Shown piece by piece: positions 31,714 to 40,987 of a DNA stretch of 64,000 bases (position 1 is the stretch's first letter; the number at the start of each line of letters is the position of its first letter). The position numbers were made by a program, and so were the translations under genes. The stretch covers positions 337,948 to 401,947 of the forward strand of contig NZ_JAKNTA010000008.1 in assembly GCF_022288725.1 (NCBI RefSeq), written 5' to 3'. The notes beneath the pieces were generated by a model that saw nothing but the letters and a program-made list of their open reading frames with translations, was not told the DNA's origin and did not search any database. Source of the DNA: Kitasatospora sp. A2-31 (GTDB lineage: Bacteria; Actinomycetota; Actinomycetes; Streptomycetales; Streptomycetaceae).

Positions 31714-33558
31714 ATGTCCAGCCCCGTCACTCCGGCGCTCACCGCCGAGTCCGCGCCGCCCGATACCGGCCGGGCGGCGCCCGGGGCCCCGGACGAGCGC
31801 CACCGGCTCTCCGTGCTGGGTGGGCTGGCTGCCCTGTCGTTGGACGCGATGGCGTCGGTGGCGTACGGGCCGGAGTCGGTCGTGCTGGTGCTGGCCGCGG
31901 CCGGCGGGTACGGGCTCGGGTTCACGCTTCCCGTCACGGTGGCGATCGCGGTGCTGCTGGCGGTGCTGGTGGCCTCGTACCGGCAGGTGATCGCGGCGTT
32001 CCCGGACGGCGGCGGCTCGTACGCGGTGGCCAAGGCACATCTGGGGCGGCGCACGGCACTGACGGCGGCGGCCTCGCTGGTGATCGACTACGTGCTGAAC
32101 GTGGCGGTCTCGGTGACGGCCGGGGTGGCGGCGCTGACCTCGGCGGTGCCGGGGCTGTACGGCGAGCGGGTGTGGCTGTGCCTGGGCGTGCTGGCGCTGG
32201 TCACCGCGGTCAACCTGCGGGGGATCGCGGAGTCGGCGCGGTGGTTCCTGGCGCCGACGGCCGTGTTCGTGCTCTCCGTCCTGGCGATCGTCGTGGTCGG
32301 CCTGTTCCGGGACGCGCCGGCGAGCACCGCGGCCGCCGCCGGGCACCCGTCCGTGCTGGCGGACAGCGCCACCACCGTTGGTGCGCTGCTGCTGCTCAAG
32401 GCCTTCGCGGCGGGCTGCTCGGCGCTGACCGGCGTGGAGGCGGTGGCGAACGCCGTCCCGTCCTTCCGCACGCCCGGCGTGAAGCGCGCGCAGCGCACCG
32501 AGGTCGCGCTCGGCGCACTGCTCGGCGTCATGTTGATCGGACTGGCCGTGCTGATCGGCCGCTTCCACCTGCAACCGGTCGAGGGCGTCACGGTGCTCGC
32601 CCAACTCGCGGACGCCTCCCTCGGACACGGCGCCGGCTTCTACCTGGTGCAGTTCGCCACCGTGGTCCTGCTCGGGCTCGCCGCCAACACCTCCTTCGGC
32701 GGTCTGCCCGTCCTGCTCCACCTGCTCGCCCGCGACAACCACCTCCCGCACGTCTTCGCGTTGCGCGCCGACCGCCAGGTCCACCGGCACGGCGTGCTCT
32801 TCCTCGCGACGGTGTCGGCGGTGCTGCTGGTCGGCTCGGGCGGCGACGTCAACAGCCTCGTCCCGCTGTTCGCGATCGGGGTGTTCGTCGGCTTCACCAT
32901 CTGCCAGGTCGGCATGGTCCGCCACTGGTCGCGCGAGAGGCCGGCCCGCTGGCGGGCGAAGGCCGGGCTCAACGGCTTCGGCGCCCTGCTCACCGGCGTC
33001 GCCGCCCTCGTCGTCACCGGCACCAGGTTCACCGAGGGCGCCTGGGGCATCTGCCTGGCCCTGCCCCTGCTCGTCCTGCTCTTCGAGGCCGTCCACCGCG
33101 CCTACGCCCGCATCGGCGAACGCCTCGAACTCGGCCGCATCCCCGGCCCCCTCACCCCGCAGCGCAGCCTCGTCGTCGTCCCCGTCACCGCGATCACCCG
33201 CCTCACCCGGGACGGCCTCTCCGCCGCCCTCTCGCTCGGTGACGAGGTGATCGCCGTCACCGTCGCCCACGACACCGCCGCCACCGAGGCACTGCGCCGG
33301 GACTGGGAGCTCTGGCGGCCGGGCGTGCCGCTGGTGGAGATCGCGGACGCGCACCGCCGCCTCGGCCCGCCGATCGCCGGCTTCGTCAGCGCCCTCGCCG
33401 CCGAGCACGCCTACGACCGCCTCACCGTCCTGATCCCCGAGGTCGAACCGGTCCGGCCCTGGCGGCGGGCGCTGCAGAACCGGCGCGGCGCCGTCATCGA
33501 CCGGGCCCTGCGCCGCCACACCGACGCGGTGGTCTGCCGGCTCCGGATGCGGATGTAG
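31714..33558 (+). CDS. APC-superfamily permease, KimA-like (putative potassium importer)
   Basis: 614 residues from the ATG at 31714, with GGAGG at 31700-31704. About twelve membrane helices start with GGLAALSLDAMASVAYGPESVVLVL, a motif typical of the KimA/YdaO branch of the APC superfamily. VIAAFPDGGGSYAVAKAHLG and ALTGVEAVANAVPSFRTP follow. The last ~130 residues (from SLVVVPVTAITRLTRDGLSAA) are a soluble universal-stress-like domain. B. subtilis KimA imports potassium with protons and is inhibited by c-di-AMP. The location next to a second such gene and the complete kdp system supports potassium transport, although an amino-acid substrate cannot be excluded. Confidence 0.82.
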   Translation: MSSPVTPALTAESAPPDTGRAAPGAPDERHRLSVLGGLAALSLDAMASVAYGPESVVLVLAAAGGYGLGFTLPVTVAIAVLLAVLVASYRQVIAAFPDGGGSYAVAKAHLGRRTALTAAASLVIDYVLNVAVSVTAGVAALTSAVPGLYGERVWLCLGVLALVTAVNLRGIAESARWFLAPTAVFVLSVLAIVVVGLFRDAPASTAAAAGHPSVLADSATTVGALLLLKAFAAGCSALTGVEAVANAVPSFRTPGVKRAQRTEVALGALLGVMLIGLAVLIGRFHLQPVEGVTVLAQLADASLGHGAGFYLVQFATVVLLGLAANTSFGGLPVLLHLLARDNHLPHVFALRADRQVHRHGVLFLATVSAVLLVGSGGDVNSLVPLFAIGVFVGFTICQVGMVRHWSRERPARWRAKAGLNGFGALLTGVAALVVTGTRFTEGAWGICLALPLLVLLFEAVHRAYARIGERLELGRIPGPLTPQRSLVVVPVTAITRLTRDGLSAALSLGDEVIAVTVAHDTAATEALRRDWELWRPGVPLVEIADAHRRLGPPIAGFVSALAAEHAYDRLTVLIPEVEPVRPWRRALQNRRGAVIDRALRRHTDAVVCRLRMRM

Positions 33559-33589
33559 TGCTGTCCGATATCGACCGATAAGAGGCAAA

Positions 33590-33628
33590 CGTCAGGTCTG
33601 ATCGTCATATCTTGACGATGTCTTAACG
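33590..33628. promoter_or_regulatory. Half-site cluster upstream of second APC permease
   Basis: CTTGACG (33611) and CTTAACG (33622) are 11 bp apart and are inverted copies of the CGTCAAG/CGTTAAG half-site seen upstream of the first permease and kdp. A forward CGTCAGG is at 33590, and ATCGTCA-N5-TGACGAT (33601-33619) forms a perfect dyad. This is a weaker match to the 11-21-11 arrangement. Confidence 0.35.
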
Positions 33629-33789
33629 GCCCTCCTTGATGCCCTCGAAACGCCGCCGCGCGGCCCGGCACATTCCGCCCTTAGCGGCTCCGACCTGCGG
33701 GAACACCCCGCCCGTTGGGCGTGCCGGGCGTTCCGGACGCTCCGCGACGGCCGATTGCGCGCCCGTTCGGCGCGCTTACGCTCGCCCAT

Positions 33790-35832
33790 GTGTTCAACGT
33801 GCCCCAGGCGCTCAAGCGCCTAGTGATCGGCAGAGCCATGCGCAGCGAGGAGCTGGGCGAGACGCTGCTCCCCAAGCGGCTGGCGCTGCCGATCTTCGCT
33901 TCCGACCCGCTCTCCTCGGTCGCCTACGCGACCCAGGAGATCCTGCTGGTGCTCACCGTCGGTGGTACCGCGTTCCTTTACCTGACCCCGTGGGTCGCGG
34001 CCGGCGTGGTCGCCCTGATGGCGGTCGTGGTGATGTCCTACCGCCAGGTCGTGCACGCTTACCCGAGCGGCGGCGGCTCGTACGAGGTGGTGTCCCGCAA
34101 CCTCGGCGCCAACTCCGGCCTGGTGGTGGCCGCTTCGCTGCTGGTCGACTACGTGATGACGGTCGCGGTGTCGGTGGCCTCCGGTGTCGACAACATCATC
34201 TCGGCGCTCCCCTCGCTGGCCGACCACCGGGTCGAGCTGGCGCTCGGCTTCGTGGTCCTGCTCGCGGCGATGAACCTGCGCGGAGTCCGGGAGTCGGGCA
34301 AGGCGTTCGCGGCGCCGACGTACCTCTTCATCGGCGGCATCCTGCTGATGGTGGTCACCGGTCTGATCAAGGCGGTCTTCGGAGAGACCCCGGTGGCGGC
34401 CAGCGCCGCGTACGGGGTGCTGCCGGTGGACGGCAAGGACACCCTGGCCGGTCTGGGCCTGCTGATGCTCGGCCTGCGGGCGTTCGCCTCCGGCTGCACG
34501 GCACTGACCGGGGTGGAGGCGATCTCCAACGGTGTGCCGGCGTTCCGCGCGCCCAAGTCGAAGAACGCCGCCGCCACGATGGTCGTGATGGGCACCACGG
34601 CCGTGGTCATGTTCGTCGGCATCACCGCGCTGGCCCTGATGGCGAAGGTGCACATCACCGACGACGCCTGCCAGCTGACCGGCTTCGCCGGGGACTGCCA
34701 CACGGCGCCGCAGCAGACCGTGATCGCCCAGCTGGCGGCCGCGATCTTCGGCGGGGACCAGAGCGTCCTCTTCTACTTCATCCAGGCCGTCACCGCGCTG
34801 GTGCTGATCCTGGCGGCCAACACCGCGTTCAACGGGTTCCCGCTGCTGGCCTCGATCCTGGCCGAGCACCGCTACCTGCCCCGGCAGATGCACACCCGTG
34901 GCGACCGCCTCGCCTTCTCCAACGGCATCATCGCGCTCGCGGTGGTGGCCGGCGGGTTGCTCTGGCTGTACGACGCGGACGTCACCAGTCTGATCCACCT
35001 CTACATCCTGGGCGTCTTCACCTCCTTCACGCTCTCCCAGATCGGGATGGTGAAGCACTGGAACCGCGTCCTCGGCACCGAGACCGACCCGGCCGTGCGC
35101 GGCTCGGCGCAGCGGTCGCGGGTGATCAACGCCTTCGGTGCGGTGACCACCGCGCTGGTGCTGGTGATCGTGCTGCTGACGAAGTTCACCCAGGGCGCCT
35201 GGCTGGCCGTGGTCGCCGCGGCCGTGCTCTGGGTGATGATGCGCGGCATCCGCCGGCACTACGACGGCGTGGCCGCGGAGCTGGCGGTGGACGACCCGGA
35301 CGCGGAGTCGGTGCGGCCGTCCCGGGTGCACGGGATCGTGCTGGTGTCGAAGCTGCACAAGCCCACGCTGAGGGCGCTCGGCTACGCGGAGGCGTTCCGG
35401 CCGGACTCGCTGGAGGCGCTGACGGTCGCGGTGGAGAAGGACGCCACCGCCGAACTGGAGCGGCAGTGGGAGGAACTGGACGTCCAGGTGCCGCTCAGGG
35501 TGCTGGAGTCGCCCTACCGGGAGATCACCAAGCCCGTGCTGCAGTACGTGCGGGAGTACCGGCGGAGCAGCCCGCGGGAGGCGGTGGCCGTCTTCATCCC
35601 CGAGTACGTGGTCGGGCACTGGTGGGAGCACCTGCTGCACAACCAGTCGGCGCTCTGGCTGAAGAGCCGGCTGCTGTTCACCGCGGGGGTGATGGTGATC
35701 AGCGTGCCGTGGCAGCTCAGCTCCTCCAGCCGGGCGCACCACCCCGCCGGCCGGGCACCCGGTGCGGTCCGGCGCGGTGAGCCGAAGGCGCGGTCGGAGT
35801 ACGAGAAGCTCCCGGCCCCCGAGAACGCCTGA
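33790..35832 (+). CDS. APC-superfamily permease, KimA-like (second copy)
   Basis: 680 residues if started at the GTG at 33790 (VFNVPQALKRLVIGRAMRSE), where homologous sequence begins; a TTG further upstream is unconvincing. No ribosome site precedes it, but TTGCGC (33755) and TACGCT (33777) with a 16-bp spacer could be a promoter that initiates at the GTG, giving a leaderless mRNA. The transmembrane part begins LALPIFASDPLSSVAYATQE, the KimA-type first helix, and includes YRQVVHAYPSGGGSYEVVSRNLG and ALTGVEAISNGVPAF. The C-terminal ~190 residues form a cytoplasmic domain (VHGIVLVSKLHKPTLRALGYAEAF onwards). It is longer than the preceding paralogue. Its likely role is potassium uptake alongside Kdp. 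Confidence 0.82.
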   Translation: MFNVPQALKRLVIGRAMRSEELGETLLPKRLALPIFASDPLSSVAYATQEILLVLTVGGTAFLYLTPWVAAGVVALMAVVVMSYRQVVHAYPSGGGSYEVVSRNLGANSGLVVAASLLVDYVMTVAVSVASGVDNIISALPSLADHRVELALGFVVLLAAMNLRGVRESGKAFAAPTYLFIGGILLMVVTGLIKAVFGETPVAASAAYGVLPVDGKDTLAGLGLLMLGLRAFASGCTALTGVEAISNGVPAFRAPKSKNAAATMVVMGTTAVVMFVGITALALMAKVHITDDACQLTGFAGDCHTAPQQTVIAQLAAAIFGGDQSVLFYFIQAVTALVLILAANTAFNGFPLLASILAEHRYLPRQMHTRGDRLAFSNGIIALAVVAGGLLWLYDADVTSLIHLYILGVFTSFTLSQIGMVKHWNRVLGTETDPAVRGSAQRSRVINAFGAVTTALVLVIVLLTKFTQGAWLAVVAAAVLWVMMRGIRRHYDGVAAELAVDDPDAESVRPSRVHGIVLVSKLHKPTLRALGYAEAFRPDSLEALTVAVEKDATAELERQWEELDVQVPLRVLESPYREITKPVLQYVREYRRSSPREAVAVFIPEYVVGHWWEHLLHNQSALWLKSRLLFTAGVMVISVPWQLSSSSRAHHPAGRAPGAVRRGEPKARSEYEKLPAPENA

Positions 35833-35850
35833 GGGGGCGAGTCGCGGGCG

Positions 35851-35980
35851 CGACGACCGCCCGGGGCGACGAACGTCTTCGGGCCGCCGACCGCCCGGGG
35901 CTACGACCGCCCGAGCCGGCGACCGCCCGGGCCGCCGACCGCCCGGGTCGGCGACCGCCCGGGGTGACGACCGCCGGAGG
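35851..35980. repeat. 16-bp tandem repeat (CGCCGACCGCCCGGGG), about eight units
   Basis: Units start at 35851, then after a degenerate 18-bp copy at 35885, 35901, 35917, 35933, 35949 and 35965. The array lies just after the second permease gene and before the terminator at 36016. No coding role seen. Confidence 0.75.
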
Positions 35981-36015
35981 CCGAACCACCGAGGGCGCCC
36001 ACGGACCGCCGGCAC

Positions 36016-36048
36016 CGAGAGCCCCGGGCAACCCGCCCGGGGCTCTCG
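36016..36048 (+). terminator. Terminator between the permease and kdp operons
   Basis: CGAGAGCCCCGGGC (36016-36029) and its exact complement (36035-36048) form a 14-bp stem with a 5-base loop. No T-tract follows. Confidence 0.7.
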
Positions 36049-36107
36049 CCGTGCCCGAGCCGGCCACGACCCCCACGCGGACGTTCTCACCGGCCCCCGG
36101 CGACCCC

Positions 36108-36157
36108 CGTATGGAGCCCGTCAACAATCGAACGGGCGGCGTATGGAGGCCGTCAAG
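36108..36157 (+). promoter_or_regulatory. Candidate KdpE box: four half-sites with 11-21-11 spacing
   Basis: CGTATGG (36108), CGTCAAC (36119), CGTATGG (36140) and CGTCAAG (36151) form two pairs of 7-bp direct repeats separated by 4 bp. The 16-bp pair unit is itself repeated 32 bp apart, three helical turns. The spacing equals that upstream of the first APC permease. It sits 117 bp before the first kdp micro-ORF and fits binding of the OmpR-type regulator KdpE encoded at the operon end. The remainder of the 441-bp gap holds the repeat array and the terminator. Confidence 0.6.
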
Positions 36158-36273
36158 AGCGGCGGTAACGGCCCGTGAACGCGGTTGGCTGGCATCGCCG
36201 GCCCGCCGCCGGTGCCGCGCCGAGCCCGCCGGGCCGGGGCTGCGGCCACCTCCGAACCACCGTGGTGGAGCCC

Positions 36274-36357
36274 ATGTCCGACCTCATCTACGTCGCCGTC
36301 ACGGTTGCCGTGTTCGGTGTCATCGCCCTGATCGCGCGGGGGGTGGAGAAGCTGTGA
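36274..36357 (+). CDS. 27-residue single-pass membrane peptide upstream of kdpF
   Basis: ATG at 36274 preceded by GGTGGAG. The peptide starts MSDLIYVAVTVAVFGVIAL and ends ARGVEKL, with one hydrophobic helix and a positively charged end. Its stop overlaps the GTG of kdpF (GTGA), so it is the first translated unit of the kdp operon. It resembles KdpF in size and topology but not in sequence and may be a second KdpF-like stabilising subunit. No function is established to my knowledge. Confidence 0.75.
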   Translation: MSDLIYVAVTVAVFGVIALIARGVEKL

Positions 36358-36443
36358 GCGCCGAGAACGTCGCAGGTCTCATCGTCGCCGTCGCCCTCGT
36401 CGGCTACCTCGTCGTGGCGCTGATCTACCCGGAGAAGTTCTGA
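36354..36443 (+). CDS. kdpF: K(+)-transporting ATPase subunit F
   Basis: 29 residues from the GTG at 36354, too short for standard gene callers. The sequence SAENVAGLIVAVALVGYLV followed by ALIYPEKF is the typical actinobacterial KdpF: one membrane helix ending YPE(K/R)F. KdpF stabilises the KdpABC complex by packing between KdpA and KdpB, possibly with lipid. It overlaps the micro-ORF before it and ends one base before the kdpA ATG. Confidence 0.93.
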   Translation: MSAENVAGLIVAVALVGYLVVALIYPEKF

Positions 36444-36444
36444 C

Positions 36445-38105
36445 ATGAGCTCCACTCTCGCGGGCTGGTTGCAGGTCCTGGCCCTGGTGGCCGCGCTGGT
36501 CCTGTGCTACCGCCCCCTGGGCGACTACATCGCCCGAATCCTCACCTCCAAGAAGCACCTGAGAGTCGAGCGCGGCCTGTACAGGGTGGTCGGCGTCGAT
36601 GCCGACGCCGACCAGCGCTGGCCGGTTTACCTGCGCTCGGTGCTGGCCTTCTCGGCCGTCTCGGTCCTCTTCCTCTACGGCCTGATCCGGCTTCAGCAGC
36701 ACCTGCTGCTGAACCTCGGGGTGGAGCAGATGGCCGGGCACCAGGCGTGGAACACCGCGATCTCGTTCGTCACGAACACCAACTGGCAGTCCTACAGCGG
36801 TGAGTCGGCGATGGGGCACCTGGTGCAGATGGCGGGTCTGGCGGTGCAGAACTTCGTCTCCGCCGCGGTCGGCATCGCCGTCGTGGCGGCCCTGATCCGC
36901 GGGTTCACCCGCAACCGCACCGACCGGCTGGGCAACTTCTGGGTCGACCTCACCCGGATCTGCCTGCGCCTGCTGCTGCCGCTCTCGATCGTGTTCGCGC
37001 TGGTCCTGGTGGCCAACGGCGTGGTGCAGAACCTCCACGGCTTCCACGAGGTGGCCACCCTGGCCGGCGATCCGCAGTCGATCCCGGGCGGGCCGGTGGC
37101 CTCGCAGGAGGTCATCAAGGAGCTGGGCACCAACGGCGGCGGCTTCTTCAACGCCAACTCGGCGCACCCGTTCGAGAACCCGACCGGCGTCACCAACGTT
37201 CTGGAGATCTTCCTCATCCTGCTGATCCCGTTCGCGCTGCCGCGGGCGTTCGGCCGGATGGTCGGCGACAACCGCCAGGGGTACGCGATCGTCGCGGTGA
37301 TGGGCCTGTTCTGGGTTGCCTCGGTGGCGCTGATCACCTTCTTCGAGTCGCAGCACTCGGGTGCGGCGATGAACGCGGCCGGCGGGGCGATGGAGGGCAA
37401 GGAGCAGCGGTTCGGCATCGCGGCCTCCAGCCTGTTCGCCGCCTCGACGACGCTGACCTCGACCGGTGCGGTCAACTCCTTCCACGACTCGTTCACGCCG
37501 TTCGGCGGCGGGATCACGATGTTCAACATGATGCTGGGCGAGATCGCGCCCGGCGGGGTGGGTTCCGGCCTGTACGGGATGCTGGTGCTGGCGATCGTGG
37601 CGGTCTTCGTGGCCGGCCTGATGGTCGGCCGCACCCCGGAGTACCTGGGCAAGAAGCTCGGCGGCCGGGAGATGAAGTTCGCCTCCCTCTACATCCTGAC
37701 CACGCCGGCGATCGTGCTGGTCGGCACCGGCGTCGCGATGGCGCTGCCGGGTGAGCGGGCCGGGATGCTCAACTCGGGCGCCCACGGCTTCTCCGAGGTG
37801 CTGTACGCGTTCACCTCGGCCGCGAACAACAACGGCTCGGCCTTCGCCGGCATCACGGTGAACACCGACTGGTACGACACGGCGCTGGGCCTGGCGATGG
37901 TGTTCGGCCGGTTCCTGCCGATGGTCTTCGTCCTCGCCCTGGCCGGCGCACTCGCCCGCCAGCAGCCCGTCCCGGCCACCCCGGGCACCCTGCCCACCCA
38001 CAAGCCGCTGTTCGTGGGCCTGCTGTCGGGCGTCGTCCTGATCGTCGTCGGTCTCACCTACTTCCCGGCCCTGGCACTCGGGCCGATCGCGGAAGGTCTC
38101 TCCTG

Positions 38106-38106
<1 letters not shown>
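36445..38106 (+). CDS. kdpA: Potassium-transporting ATPase potassium-binding subunit A
   Basis: 553 residues. This is the channel-like, potassium-selective subunit of the KdpFABC P-type ATPase, related to SKT-type channels. The four filter-region motifs are visible: TNTNWQSYSGESAMGH, GTNGGGFFNANSAHPFENPT, SSLFAASTTLTSTGAVNSFHD and FTSAANNNGSAFAG. It binds external K+ with micromolar affinity and passes it through the intersubunit tunnel to KdpB. Its stop shares a base with the kdpB start (TGATG), so translation is coupled. Confidence 0.98.
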
Positions 38107-40223
<2,117 letters not shown>

Positions 40224-40239
40224 GAGAGGAGTTCCCGGA

Positions 40240-40872
40240 ATGTCCAAGCCCCTGCCCACCCTCCTGCGCACGCACTTCAGCGCACTGCGGATGCTGCTGG
40301 TGATGACGGTGATCCTCGGGGTCGCCTACCCGCTGCTGGTCACCGGCATCTCCCAGGCCGCCTTCGGCCAGAAGGCCAACGGCTCGATCGTGAAGACGGC
40401 CGACGGCAAGGAGATCGGCTCCAGCCTGCTGGGCCAGAACTACGACCTGCCCAAGCAGAACCCGGACGACGAGAACGAGCAGGCCCGGCCGGACCCGAAG
40501 TGGTTCCAGCCCCGCCCCTCGGCCAACAAGTACGACGGCAAGGTCTCCGGCGCCTCCAACCAGGGCCCCAACAGCGAGGACCTCACCAAGACGATCGAGG
40601 ACCGCCGGGCCGCGGTCGCCGCCTTCGACGGCGTCGACCCGGCCAGCGTGCCGGTGGACGCGCTCACCGCCTCCGGCTCCTCCCTCGACCCGCACATCTC
40701 CGTGGCCTACGCCGAGGAGCAGGTCCACCGGATCGCCAAGGAACGCAACCTCCCGGTCGACACGGTGAACAGGCTGGTCGAGAAGTACACCGAGGGCCGC
40801 TCGCTCGGCTTCCTCGGACAGGAGGGCGTCAACGTCGTCCTGCTCAACACCGCGCTGGCGGAACAGAAGTGA
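40240..40872 (+). CDS. kdpC: Potassium-transporting ATPase subunit C
   Basis: 210 residues, with GAGAGGAG ahead of the ATG. A single N-terminal helix (LRMLLVMTVILGVAYPLLVTGI) anchors an extracytoplasmic domain ending in the conserved region GSSLDPHISVAYAEEQVHRIA and LGFLGQEGVNVVLLNTAL. KdpC stabilises the complex and may raise substrate affinity. Compared with E. coli KdpC it has an inserted hydrophilic segment around residues 65-110 (QNPDDENEQARPDPKWFQPR and following), common in actinobacteria. Confidence 0.97.
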   Translation: MSKPLPTLLRTHFSALRMLLVMTVILGVAYPLLVTGISQAAFGQKANGSIVKTADGKEIGSSLLGQNYDLPKQNPDDENEQARPDPKWFQPRPSANKYDGKVSGASNQGPNSEDLTKTIEDRRAAVAAFDGVDPASVPVDALTASGSSLDPHISVAYAEEQVHRIAKERNLPVDTVNRLVEKYTEGRSLGFLGQEGVNVVLLNTALAEQK

Positions 40873-40987
40873 CGGACATCCGATCGGATCCGTGAGACCG
40901 GGCCGACCCGGGCAAGGGGCACCGCCCCGCGCCCGGGTCGGCCGCCGCACGCCCCGACCCCGCCCCGAAGACGAAAGAGCAGCGTCC

